Shown: positions 1 through 9,100 of the stretch, in pieces
Layout: each line of letters opens with the position of its first letter
Numbering within the stretch: the first letter of the stretch is position 1
NCBI GenBank assembly: GCA_019239425.1
Contig: JAFAZX010000062.1
Span: forward strand, 1 to 64,000
DNA length: 64,000 bases
Reading direction: 5' to 3'
From: Acidobacteriota bacterium
GTDB lineage: Bacteria; Acidobacteriota; Blastocatellia; Pyrinomonadales; Pyrinomonadaceae
Program-made: the position numbers and the translations under genes
Notes under the pieces: model-generated
Database searches by the model: none
Told to the model about the DNA's origin: nothing
Seen by the model: the letters and a program-made list of their open reading frames with translations, nothing else

Positions 1-83
1 GAGCGGGCGCGAAAACCCGCGGAAGGGGTCGGAGGCAGGGAGGCCCTTGCAGGGCTTTTATCCCCCACCCTTGGAGCTTACAG

Positions 84-701
84 ATGACAGAAGCAGCGAT
101 CCCTCTCTGGCAGATCGGCACGACGAGCGAGGCCGGCTCGGCCGCGAGGCAGGCCACGGATTTTGAGCTGACGCAGGCGGCGTCGGGGGGCGACATGGCC
201 GCGTTCGAGGAGTTGTACTCGCGCCACTCGCGCCGGGTCTACTCGCTGTGCCTGCGGATGACGGCGAACACGGCCGAGGCCGAGGACCTCGCGCAGGAGG
301 TCTTCATCCAGCTCTACCGCAAGGCCGGGTCTTTCCGCGGCGAGTCCGCCTTCACGACGTGGCTGCACCGGCTGACGGTGAATCAGGTGCTGATGCACTT
401 CCGGCGGAGGGGGGTGAAGGTCGAGCAGGTGACGGAGGACGGCGAGAGTCCGCAGCAGGTGGTTCAGGGGACGGAGAACCCGGCGAGCATGCCGGTGGTG
501 GACCGGATCGCGCTGGACAAGGCGGTGAGCCAACTCCCGCCGGGCTACCGGGCGGTCTTCGTGCTGCACGACGTGGAGGGGCACGAGCACGAGGAGGTGG
601 CGAGGCTGCTGGGCTGCTCGGTCGGCACCAGTAAGTCCCAGCTCCACAAGGCTCGGATGAAACTCCGACAGCTTCTCAGGCAACAGAACGAGCCGCAATA
701 G
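84..701 (+). CDS. ECF-type RNA polymerase sigma factor
   Basis: A 205-residue sigma-70 family protein of the extracytoplasmic-function type. Region 2 is clear around residues 45-105 (FEELYSRHSRRVYSLCLRM, then AEDLAQEVFIQLYRK). Region 4 is near residues 150-200 (LPPGYRAVFVLHDVEG, then VARLLGCSVGTSKSQLHKAR, the helix-turn-helix that reads the -35 element). The first 30 residues are a non-conserved extension. The ATG follows a GGAG-containing leader. A zinc-finger anti-sigma gene lies about 120 bp downstream on the same strand, the usual partner arrangement, and two DUF4097-like genes follow. Its specific signal and regulon cannot be read from the sequence. Confidence 0.93.
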   Translation: MTEAAIPLWQIGTTSEAGSAARQATDFELTQAASGGDMAAFEELYSRHSRRVYSLCLRMTANTAEAEDLAQEVFIQLYRKAGSFRGESAFTTWLHRLTVNQVLMHFRRRGVKVEQVTEDGESPQQVVQGTENPASMPVVDRIALDKAVSQLPPGYRAVFVLHDVEGHEHEEVARLLGCSVGTSKSQLHKARMKLRQLLRQQNEPQ

Positions 702-822
702 GCTTCCAAAGGTGTTCGCGCGGGCTTCACCGAAATCCCTCAGCCCCGCCCGGCGCGAAAGTTTTAAAAGTCTTCCCGAGACTGACCCGTGAGCCAAGAT
801 GTACTGCGAGAGGTTTAGAGAG

Positions 823-1527
823 ATGAACTGCGAGAAGTGCCAGGAACTGCTCAGCGAGTTCCTCGACGGCACGCTCGGCCATTCGGAGCACACTGCGGTC
901 GGGGCGCACCTGGCGGCCTGCGCGTCCTGTGACGCCGCGCGCCAGGACTTCCACGCCATCATCGCCGTCGCGCGCGACGTGCGCGGGCAGGTCTTCCTCC
1001 CGGCGGACGAGCGCGCCCTCTGGCTGCGCGTGCAAGCAGAGGTCGAGACCGAGAGTCGTCCCGTGCGCGCGGCGGCGACGTCAGCGGCCGGCGGCGGATT
1101 CTGGTCGCGCCTGTTCGGCCGGCGCTTCGAGCTTTCGCTGCCGCAAATGGCGGCCGGGGCCGCCGCCCTCGTCGTCGCCGCCGCGAGCGTGACCGCGGTC
1201 GGCCTGCGCTTCGCCTCGACGGACGCGCGCCCCGAGCGCGCCGCCGCCGTGCGCCGCGTCGTCTCGGACGACTCCTACCCGCGGACTTATCTTGAGCCGC
1301 ACGAGGCTTCCATGCGCTACTGGGAGCAGCGCGTCGAGGCGCGCCGGGCGAGCTGGAACCCGCGCATGCGAGCCTCATTCGACCGCAGCGTCCTCGTCCT
1401 CGACCAGTCGGTCAAGGACTCGCTCGACGACCTGCAGAAGAACCCGCACGACGAGGTGGCCGAGGAGATGCTCAACGCCGCGCTGCACGACAAGGTCGAG
1501 CTGATGCGCGAGTTCAGCGAGCAGTAA
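823..1527 (+). CDS. Membrane anti-sigma factor with zinc-finger (zf-HC2) N-terminus
   Basis: The N-terminus carries the ZAS pattern: MNCEKCQELLSEFLDG followed by an HLAACASC motif (His-x3-Cys-x2-Cys) around residues 27-34. One hydrophobic segment (about residues 108-130, MAAGAAALVVAAASVTAVGL) would anchor it in the inner membrane. The periplasmic C-terminal ~100 residues are Arg/Glu-rich and helical, without a recognised domain. The ATG at 823 is preferred because GAGAGG sits 7 nt upstream; an in-frame ATG at 799 would add 8 residues. The expected role is to hold the sigma factor encoded at 84-701 until a signal arrives; this rests on adjacency and family. Confidence 0.85.
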   Translation: MNCEKCQELLSEFLDGTLGHSEHTAVGAHLAACASCDAARQDFHAIIAVARDVRGQVFLPADERALWLRVQAEVETESRPVRAAATSAAGGGFWSRLFGRRFELSLPQMAAGAAALVVAAASVTAVGLRFASTDARPERAAAVRRVVSDDSYPRTYLEPHEASMRYWEQRVEARRASWNPRMRASFDRSVLVLDQSVKDSLDDLQKNPHDEVAEEMLNAALHDKVELMREFSEQ

Positions 1528-1663
1528 CGCACGGAAGGCGAGGCCCTTCGAAGGCAGGGGGGAAGTTTTCCGAGTCCTTTTGCGGCGCCCGCGCCTCCGC
1601 ACAACTCTGGAGCGCGGGCGCTTCGAGCGTGAGACGGCCGGAGTCCCTGAAGTCCGTATTTAG

Positions 1664-2446
1664 ATGAAGCAACCGACCGCCCACAACCCCCACCCCGGCC
1701 GCGCCGCGGCGACGCGCCCGCCGGCGCGCCTGCTCCTGGCCGCGCTCGCGCTTCTTTGCGCCCTCGCGCCGCAGGCCGCCGCGCAGAAGCGCTTCTCGAA
1801 GGACTACCCGGCGCAGCCGAACATCCGCCTCAACATCCTCAACCGCTCGGGCCGCATCGAGGTGCTCGCCTGGGAGAAGAACACCGTCCGCATCACCGCC
1901 ACGATGGAGTCGCGCTCGGCGAAGATGGAGCCGGAGGTGGACGGCGACGGCGTGCGCATCGACGTGCGGCGCGACAACCGCGAGGACGTGGGCGACGTCA
2001 ACTTCACCATCCGCGTCCCCTACAACTCCACGGTGGACATCAGCACGATGACCGGCGGCATCGTCATCCGCAACGTCCGCGGCGAGATGGTGCGCGCGCA
2101 CGTCACGAGCGAGGGCGACATCGAGCTGACCGGCATCCGCGCGCGCACGGTGATGGCCGAGAACACGGTCGGCAACATCCTCTTCGACGCGGAGCTTCTG
2201 CGCGGCGGCACTTATGTTTTGAACTCGACGCAGGGCGACATCCAGCTCCGCATCACGGCCGAGTCGGGCTTCCGCCTGATGGCCGTCGCGCCGCGCACGC
2301 GCAACATCGACCTCAACGGCTTCGCGCAGATGGGCGAGTTCGAGTTCTTCAACGAGAAGCGCAAGGTCGTCGGCAAGGTCGGCGACGGCGGCGCGAGCTT
2401 GAGCACCACCAACGGCCGCGGCTCCATCGTCTTCATGCCTCGGTAA
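1664..2446 (+). CDS. Secreted DUF4097-like beta-helix/adhesin-family protein
   Basis: 260 residues with an Arg-rich N-terminus and a hydrophobic core (LLLAALALLCALAPQAAAQ) typical of a Sec signal peptide cleaved after AQA or AAAQ. The mature part is a repetitive beta-rich chain with alternating hydrophobics (IRLNILNRSGRIEVLAWEKN, VDISTMTGGIVIRNVRGEM, IELTGIRARTVMAENTVGNI), the pattern of DUF4097-type putative adhesins. It lies directly after the sigma/anti-sigma pair and is probably part of their output or the same transcription unit. Function is unknown beyond being exported and probably cell-surface or periplasmic. Confidence 0.75.
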   Translation: MKQPTAHNPHPGRAAATRPPARLLLAALALLCALAPQAAAQKRFSKDYPAQPNIRLNILNRSGRIEVLAWEKNTVRITATMESRSAKMEPEVDGDGVRIDVRRDNREDVGDVNFTIRVPYNSTVDISTMTGGIVIRNVRGEMVRAHVTSEGDIELTGIRARTVMAENTVGNILFDAELLRGGTYVLNSTQGDIQLRITAESGFRLMAVAPRTRNIDLNGFAQMGEFEFFNEKRKVVGKVGDGGASLSTTNGRGSIVFMPR

Positions 2447-2502
2447 AGAGCGTGGCAGAAGCCCGACCGTGAGGGAGAGGGCGTCAAGGATAACGACAAG
2501 GG

Positions 2503-2540
2503 AAGGATGAGAGACACGCCGCCTCTCATCCTTTTGTTTT
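2503..2540 (+). terminator. Rho-independent terminator after the sigma/DUF4097 cluster
   Basis: A perfect 11-bp stem (AAGGATGAGAG at 2503-2513 with CTCTCATCCTT at 2523-2533) with a 9-nt loop, followed by a T-rich run (TTGTTTT). It lies in the 134-bp gap between the two DUF4097-like genes. The second gene therefore probably has its own promoter or depends on read-through. Confidence 0.7.
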
Positions 2541-2580
2541 GCCTTTCTAATTTCACCCTCGATGTTGTAGCCTGCGACTG

Positions 2581-3495
2581 ATGACAAGCACGCCGTCAAA
2601 AATCCACACTTCATTTCTCCTCTTAGCTCTCTTCGTCTTTCAACTCCACGCCGCCGCGCAGAGCGGGAGGCAGCCGAAGGAGGAGAGGCGGCCGGAGAAG
2701 CCCGCGCAGGCGCAGGCCCCTTCGCTCCTGAAGCGGACGACGACGCGGCGCGAGTTGAAGCGTCTGGGGTACGGCGGGTCTGTGACCTTGTACGGCGCGC
2801 CGGACGGCTCGGTGACCGTCGAGGCCTGGAACCGGAGCGAGGTCGAGGTCACGGCCGAGATCGAGCAGAGCGCCGACACCGAAGAGAACCTCACGCGCCT
2901 CGCCTCGCTCAACACCTTCGCCGTGGACGAGGACGTGAACCACGTGCGCGTGATGACCGTCGGCCTCTACGACCGCAAGTACGCGAAGCGCGCGGCGCGC
3001 GGCCTGCCGAAGCAGCTCCTCTCGATGCCCTGGCGCATCGACTACCGCCTGAAGGTGCCGGCCGCCTGCGACGTGGAGATCAACGCGGGGCGCGGCCGGT
3101 TGGTCGTCACGGGCGTCGAGGGCGCCCTGCGCATCAACGCGGGCGGCGGCCCCGACTCTCTGCTCGCGCTCGCGGGCGGCGACGTGGAGGCGACGGTCGC
3201 CAGCGGCCCCGTCACCGTGCGGCAGGCGGGGCGGAGCTGGCGCGGCCGCGGCCTGCGCCTGCGCGTGGCCGCGGGCGACGTGGAGGTCGAGCTGCCCGCC
3301 GCCTTCAACGGCGACGTGGACGCCGAAGTCCTGCGCGCGGGCCGCGTCGAGAACACACACCCCGCGCTCGCCCCGCGCGAACGCACGACCCCCGACGAGC
3401 GCACCCTCCAGGCGCGCGCCGGCCAGGGCGGCGCCACCCTCTCCTTCACCGTCGGCGACGGCACCATACGGATAAGGCAAGCTGGTAGGCAGTGA
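2581..3495 (+). CDS. Second secreted DUF4097-like protein
   Basis: 304 residues beginning with a signal peptide (SFLLLALFVFQLHAAAQ). A charged linker rich in Arg, Lys and Glu comes next, and then a beta-rich repetitive region (VTLYGAPDGSVTVEAWNRSE, VEINAGRGRLVVTGVEGALR, INAGGGPDSLLALAGGDVEA) like the protein encoded at 1664-2446. The two are probably divergent paralogues. The last residues and stop codon lie inside the left arm of a 23-bp inverted repeat, so the repeat has been absorbed into the 3' end of the gene. No catalytic motif is visible. Confidence 0.72.
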   Translation: MTSTPSKIHTSFLLLALFVFQLHAAAQSGRQPKEERRPEKPAQAQAPSLLKRTTTRRELKRLGYGGSVTLYGAPDGSVTVEAWNRSEVEVTAEIEQSADTEENLTRLASLNTFAVDEDVNHVRVMTVGLYDRKYAKRAARGLPKQLLSMPWRIDYRLKVPAACDVEINAGRGRLVVTGVEGALRINAGGGPDSLLALAGGDVEATVASGPVTVRQAGRSWRGRGLRLRVAAGDVEVELPAAFNGDVDAEVLRAGRVENTHPALAPRERTTPDERTLQARAGQGGATLSFTVGDGTIRIRQAGRQ

Positions 3496-3569
3496 AGAGG
3501 GTGCTGGGTGTTAGGTGTTAGGTGTTGGGTAGGACAGGCTGCTCTGACCCAGCACCCTCTTCACTGCCT
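3487..3569. repeat. 23-bp perfect inverted repeat with 7-bp-period loop
   Basis: Arms at 3487-3509 and 3547-3569 are exact reverse complements. The bases after the left arm repeat a GGTGTTA-like word every 7 bp. The left arm contains the TGA stop of the preceding gene. It may act as a terminator, but there is no T-run. Confidence 0.85.
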
Positions 3570-3643
3570 GCTTGCCTTCGCGTTACGCGAGGGCTATGCT
3601 GCGGCCACCGTTCTGAAGAAAACTCTGACCGGACACGGAAGCG

Positions 3644-4234
3644 ATGACAGTCAAATCAGACCGCTGGATTCGGCGCATGGCCGAGGAGCAACAGCTCATC
3701 CGGCCTTTCGACGCCGCCCTCGTGCGCGAGTCGGCGGGGCGTCGCATCATCTCGGCGGGCGCCTCCTCCTACGGCTACGACATGCGGCTCGCCGACGACG
3801 GCTTCCGCGTCTTCTCGCCCATCCACGGCCGCGAGATCGACCCGAAGAACTTCGACGAGAGCTCTCTGGTCGAGCCGCCGCTGCAAGCGGCCGAAGACGG
3901 CTCGAACTACTACCTCCTGCCGCCGCACTCCTACGCCCTCGGCATCTCGGTCGAGACCTTCCGCCTGCCCCGCAACGTCACGGGCATCTGCATGTGCAAG
4001 TCGACCTACGCGCGCGCGGGCCTCATGCTCAACACGACGCCGCTCGAAGCCGGTTGGACGGGGCGGCTCGTCATCGAACTCGGCAACCTCGCAGACCTGC
4101 CCCTGCGCGTCTACGTCGGCGAGGGCATCGGCCAAGTCATCTTCTTCGAGTCCGACGAGGACTGCGACGTCTCCTACCAAGACCGCGGCGGCAAATACCA
4201 GGGCCAGACCGGCCTCACCTACTCGCGCCTGTGA
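3644..4234 (+). CDS. dcd: dCTP deaminase
   Basis: 196 residues, the usual length for the family. It deaminates dCTP to dUTP and so feeds dTMP synthesis. The family core is plain: AGASSYGYDMRL near residue 40, CKSTYARAGLMLNTTPLEAG around residues 119-138 with the catalytic Glu in the conserved EAGWTGRLVIEL stretch, and a C-terminal KYQGQTGLTYSRL close to the nucleotide-binding tail. The ATG at 3644 follows GGAAGCG. It stands alone between repeat-rich spacers. I cannot tell from sequence whether it is a monofunctional deaminase or a bifunctional dCTP deaminase/dUTPase, so the simple name is used. Confidence 0.93.
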   Translation: MTVKSDRWIRRMAEEQQLIRPFDAALVRESAGRRIISAGASSYGYDMRLADDGFRVFSPIHGREIDPKNFDESSLVEPPLQAAEDGSNYYLLPPHSYALGISVETFRLPRNVTGICMCKSTYARAGLMLNTTPLEAGWTGRLVIELGNLADLPLRVYVGEGIGQVIFFESDEDCDVSYQDRGGKYQGQTGLTYSRL

Positions 4235-4254
4235 GCGTCGGTGACAGGTGAGCA

Positions 4255-4296
4255 TTGACATCCCGTTCTGTGTTGCAGTATAGGGTTAGGCCTAAC
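4255..4296 (+). promoter_or_regulatory. Putative sigma-70 promoter plus 12-bp palindromic operator before the CHAT/MoxR operon
   Basis: TTGACA at 4255-4260, a 17-bp spacer, then GTATAG at 4278-4283. A perfect palindrome GTTAGGCCTAAC (4285-4296) starts 1 bp after the -10 element, where a repressor would block initiation. About 300 bp of leader separate it from the first start codon (4595), and I see no gene in that leader. The next upstream coding sequence ends at 4234, so this is the likely control point of the operon. Confidence 0.45.
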
Positions 4297-4594
4297 GTTC
4301 GGCGGCAGTCGGGTTGTTGATTTCAAGGTGCTCTCTGCAAGGCCTGCCGGCCTCGCCCCTCAGTTCATAAACGGGTAGGCCGCCGCACATTTAAGCTAAC
4401 ACCTGTCCTTCATCTAACGAGCATCTGTGTCTGCGGGGCGCACCGACCGAGTCGCCCTCCGCCGTGACGTTGGCGTGGCCGAGTCACCCGCCCGCGGCCG
4501 AGGGCGGTTCCACGAACGAAAGGCCGGCGCGTTGAGTGGGCCGTGAGACACGAGCGCGAGTCGCCCCGTCGTCTACGTCAGCGAGGAGGCCACG

Positions 4595-6043
4595 ATGAGC
4601 CAGCGCAGAGATGTCATATACGGGAACGGGGTCTTGGCGGGGAGCGGCCGCCCCTCCCTGGAGATCAGCGCCGACGACCTGTACGCCGCCATCCAGGCGG
4701 AGTTCGACGGGCGAAGCGCGGAGGAGAAGTCGCGGGCCGACAGTCTGGCCCAGGCGGGGTTGAGGACGCACCTCGGCCCGCCGCCGCGGTTCGAGGCCGA
4801 CGACCTGACGCAGGTGCGCTGGGGCGTTATCTGGCCGCCGGAGCCGCTCACGGCGGAAGAGGAGGCGCACCGCGCCGCGCTCGCGCCCCTGCTCGCACAC
4901 CGCAAGGCGCAGATGCGCGGCCGTAAGCCACTCGAATTCCATTACCAGAAGGGCTGGGCGTATGACGAGTTCCTCTGGGAGACGGGGCAGGTCGAGACCG
5001 GCGAGATGCGCCCGGAGAGCGTGCCTTACTACCTCTGCATCGTCGGCCCGCCGTCGCGCATCCCCTGGGAGTTCCAGCAGTACCTGGACGGCGAGTACGC
5101 GGTCGGCCGCCTCTGGTTCGACGACCCGGCGGACTGTCAGAGCTACGTCGAGCACCTGATTCAACACGAGGAGGCCGACGAGGCCCCGCCGCTGGCGCGC
5201 GAGGCTCTCCTGTTCGGGACGCGCCACGAGAACGACCCGGCCACACAGAGCAGCTCCTCGAACCTCGTGCAGCCACTCTTCGACTGGCTGACGGAGGAAC
5301 GCGCCAAGTATAAGTTCAAGCCGTCCCTGCTGCTCGGCGACGACGCGAAGGGCGGGGCCTACAAGGCGAAGATGTTGGAGCGGCTGACGGGGGGGGCGCG
5401 GCGCAAGCGGCCGGCGCTGCTCTTCACCGCCGGGCACGGGATGGAGTACGAGAAAGTCTCCGGCGAACAGGCCGCCACGCAGGGCGCGCTCATCTCGCAG
5501 GAGTGGCCCGGCCTGGGCACCCCCCCGCAACCCGAGCACTACCTTTCCGGAGACGACCTGCCGGGCGACATCGAGCTGGAGGGCATGGTCGCCGTCTCCT
5601 TCGCCTGCTTCAGCGCGGGCACGCCGCTCAGAGACGACTGGGTCTACCCCTCCTCCTGGCAGCGGAGCCAGCAGATCGCGGAGGCGCCTTTCGTCGCGCG
5701 CCTCCCACAGAAGATGCTGGCGCGGGGGCTGATGGCCTTCGTCGGACACGTCTCGAGGGCCTGGGAGTTTTCGTTCCTCAACGCCGGCGGCGACCCGCAG
5801 ATCGAAACCTTCAGGGCCATCCTCGGCGAGCTGTTGAGCGGGGAGCGCGCGGGGCACGCCACCGACTACCTGAACGACCGCTGGCAGCGTCAGACCGTGC
5901 AACTGGAAAAGTGGTTGAGCGACAAGAAGCGTCAGCGCGAGCAGGACGCCGTCATCGCCCTCTGGCAGGCGCGCAACGACGGCCGTGGTTACGTCGTCCT
6001 GGGCGACCCGGCGGCGAAGATGAGAGTCGACCTCCTTCATTAG
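4595..6043 (+). CDS. Caspase-like (CHAT/C25-like clan CD) peptidase-type protein, first gene of the accessory operon
   Basis: 482 residues without a signal peptide, so probably cytoplasmic. The clan-CD His-Cys dyad is visible: LLFTAGHGMEYE with His281 and VAVSFACFSAGTP with Cys338, each at the end of a hydrophobic beta strand, 57 residues apart. The C-terminus ends in GYVVLGDPAAKMRV, a strand-plus-DP pattern also seen at the end of gingipain/C25-like folds. Residues 1-200 hold an unrecognised alpha/beta region (YYLCIVGPPSRIPWEFQQYL). The start is set by GAGGAG 8 nt before ATG 4595. In MoxR-vWA conflict systems CHAT-type proteases serve as effectors; that role is inferred here. Substrate unknown. 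Confidence 0.7.
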   Translation: MSQRRDVIYGNGVLAGSGRPSLEISADDLYAAIQAEFDGRSAEEKSRADSLAQAGLRTHLGPPPRFEADDLTQVRWGVIWPPEPLTAEEEAHRAALAPLLAHRKAQMRGRKPLEFHYQKGWAYDEFLWETGQVETGEMRPESVPYYLCIVGPPSRIPWEFQQYLDGEYAVGRLWFDDPADCQSYVEHLIQHEEADEAPPLAREALLFGTRHENDPATQSSSSNLVQPLFDWLTEERAKYKFKPSLLLGDDAKGGAYKAKMLERLTGGARRKRPALLFTAGHGMEYEKVSGEQAATQGALISQEWPGLGTPPQPEHYLSGDDLPGDIELEGMVAVSFACFSAGTPLRDDWVYPSSWQRSQQIAEAPFVARLPQKMLARGLMAFVGHVSRAWEFSFLNAGGDPQIETFRAILGELLSGERAGHATDYLNDRWQRQTVQLEKWLSDKKRQREQDAVIALWQARNDGRGYVVLGDPAAKMRVDLLH

Positions 6044-6074
6044 CACGCACCTCACCAGGGCCAAGACCTGGCCG

Positions 6075-6176
6075 GTGGTCTTCTTCGTCGGCATCCCGGC
6101 GATTGCCGTCGGAACCTGCCCGTTCAAGACGACTGCCTTGAAGGCTTTTTCGTCCGACGCGACTGGCGATGAATGA
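6075..6176 (+). CDS. Possible 33-residue hydrophobic leader peptide
   Basis: A GTG-started frame of 34 codons with one hydrophobic stretch (VFFVGIPAIAVGT) fills most of the 125-bp gap between the first CHAT-like gene and the large membrane gene. Its TGA overlaps the ATG of the next gene by 8 bases, the layout of a translationally coupled upstream ORF. There is no clear ribosome-binding site and no family recognised. It may be spurious. Confidence 0.25.
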   Translation: MVFFVGIPAIAVGTCPFKTTALKAFSSDATGDE

Positions 6177-9100
6177 ATTCCCGCTCGCGCCATTCCTGTT
6201 CACGCTGGCGGCGGACGGCATCCGCGTCACCCTCAAAGACTATGACCGGATCGGCCTCGCCCTGCGCGCGGGCGGCCCCTGGAGCGTCGGGCGTCTGCGC
6301 GGCGTGCTCGTCGCGCTGCTGGTCAAGAGCGCCGAGCAGGAGCAGGCGTTCGTCAGACGGTTCGACGAGTTCTTCGACCCTGGCCTTGAGGTCGAAGAAC
6401 TCTCCGCCGCCGAACTCGAACAGCTCTGGGCGCAACTGCGCGGCCTGGTGGGGGAGAAGCAGCTCTCGTCTCACACGCCTCCGCCAGTAGCCTTGCGAGC
6501 GCCGGCCGGACAGAGCGCCCCCGCTCAGGCGCAGGAGCCGCCCGCCCGCCTCCGACTTCCGAAGTACAGGTTTCGGCCCCGGCATCTGCTGGTGCCGCTG
6601 GCGCTCCTGGCACTGGGCGCTCTCCTCTGGCTCAAGTACGCGCGACCTCCCGCGAGCAGCGGCCCGCCCCCGAACGCACCCGGCCCGGTCGCGCCCCCGC
6701 CCCCGCCGGCGCCCGACCCCGCGGCCGTCCAGACGACAACGACGACGGGCGTCTCGGTCGCCGTCAAAGAGATTGTGCCGCCGGTTCGTCTCCCCGACGA
6801 GCACGACTGGCGCGACCGGGCCGGCGTCGGCGCCTTGTGTCTCCTGCTCGCGCTCGCCTACGCGATTCTGCTGTGGCTCCTCAGCCGGCTCCCCACCAGA
6901 CACAAGTTCGCCTGGGACCCGAGCGGGAAGCGCCATTTCCCGCTCGGGCAGATCGGGGGCAGGGCCGCCCCTCATCTGGATTCCGGCACGCTGGATCAAC
7001 TGGCCGACTCGCTCGGCTATTTCCAGAGCGAGGCCGCGGGCACGAGGCTCAACGTCCGCGCCTCGGTCGAGGCGATGGCGCGGCGGAGCGGCCTGCCGCT
7101 CCTGGTCTTCCACAAGCGCAGGCAGCTCCGCACCGTCTACATCCTGGAGGACGCCTACGCACAGCCGCTGTCATGGAATCCGGTTCCGCGCGAGTTGGCC
7201 GAAGGTCTCGGCCGGCGGGGCATCCAGATCAAGTACGGGAGGTTCTACGGCTCCCCGGCCCGCTTCCAGATCGAGGGCGCGCTCGCATGGCTCGAAGACC
7301 TTGAGGCCCAGCGCCAACACCACCTGCTCTTATTCTTCAGCGACGGCAAGGGCCTCCACTATCACCGCGACGCTTTCTTTCTGGAGACGCTGGCGCGCTG
7401 GCCCTTCCTGGCCTGGATGGAGTTGCGCGAGCCGCGCCACTGGGACGAGAGCACGGCGCTGGTGCGGCGTTACGGCCTGCCCGTCTTCCAGGCCACCGGC
7501 GCGGGACTGTTGCGCGCCATGCGGAGTTTTCTGACCGAGCGGAGCGAGGGCGAAGATTCTTCCGACGGCGCGTTCGAGTGGAAAGGCGTCCCGGCGAGTG
7601 TCGGCAGCGACCTGTCCATCTACGTCGAAGGACTCCTGGGGGACGCGCTGCCCTGGGGCCAGGCGTGCGCCATGATTCAGCCCGTGACGGCGGGGATGGC
7701 AGACGCCCTGCGCCGCGAATTTCAGCCGCACCTCCCGCCGGACAGAATCGAGCGCCTGTTCGCACTGCCGGGCACGGTCGTGAGCGCGTCTGGAATCAGG
7801 TTCTCCGTCCCCGTGCTGGCCGTCCTGCGCGCGGGGTTTATGGTGCGCTGGGAGCAGCCGAGGCAGGAGGAGATTCTCCGTTTCCTTTTGGAGAAGATCG
7901 CCGAGACCGAGCCGGGGCAGAAGGACTCGCTCGCGCACCTGGCCTGGCGCTGGAGCATGGAGCGCGTGCGCCTGGAGCTGGAGCCCGACGGCGCTCTGGA
8001 ACAGATCGCGCGGCTGGGAGAGACGCCGCTCAAGGGGGCCATCCAGACGGAACTCGCAAACGTCGTGCTGCCGGGGGCGGCTCTGCGCGAACCCGGCTCG
8101 ACGGAGATCACGAGGGTGCCCCTGCGCCGCAAGCCGCGGACGCGCGAGGCGTTTTCGTACCTGGCCCGCGTCGCCACCAACGTCGTCAAAGACCCGGACT
8201 ACAAACCCTCTCTGGCGGAACGCGTCCAGGTCTACCTGCAACAACTGGCCCGCCTCTGCGAGCGCCTGTGGGCCGGGCTGGGCGCCGTCATCTCGGTCAC
8301 GGCCGGGGCGCTGCGCGAAGGCGTCGCGTGGCTGAGCGGTAAAGAGCCCGCGCCGCCCGACGCCTTCGACGCCGAACTCGAAATCGTGCCCCGCCCGCGC
8401 CGCCTGAACTTCAAACACGTCAGGAGGAACCGGACTTACTCAAGGCGGCTCAACATCAGGACGGCCTCAGGCAACTGGCTGCTCGGCCAGGCCTCCGCCG
8501 ACGTGAAGTGGGTTCGGGTGGAGCCCGGGATTTTCGATTCGGAGAAGAGCGAGCGGTTCCTCGAAGTCACGGTCGACACGAGCGACCTTGAGCCGGGCCG
8601 GCACGAGGCGAACGTCGTCCTCCTCACGGCCGGGCGGGAGACTTTGGTTCCGTTGACGCTGGCGGTCGTCGAGTCGTCCGCGGAGAGGGCCGCCGCCTGG
8701 TGGAGGCAGCACAAGTCCGCGATGCGACTTCGGGCGCCGCTCGCGCTGGCCGTGCTCGCGGCGGCCGTGGTCTTTGTCCCCCGGGCGCTGCCCGCCAACT
8801 GGGTCAACCGCCTCTACAACCGGCCGCCCGTCCTGAAAGGGTTGAAGGAGGCGGAGCCACTCGGCGGGCCGGGCGCGGGTCTGAAGTTCAGGGCGGAGGC
8901 GGAAGACCCCGACCGCGACGAAGTCGTCCGGTACGAGTGGGCGGCCGAAGGGGGAGAGATAGAGAGTGACAAGGACTCGGCCGTCATCAAGACCGCCGGA
9001 CTCGCCCCGGCGGAGGCCGGCGCCGTCTCCGAAGTGACCTTGAAGTTAAAGCTGCGGGACGCGCGCGGCGGGCAGTCCGCGTACATCGCGAAGGTCAAAC

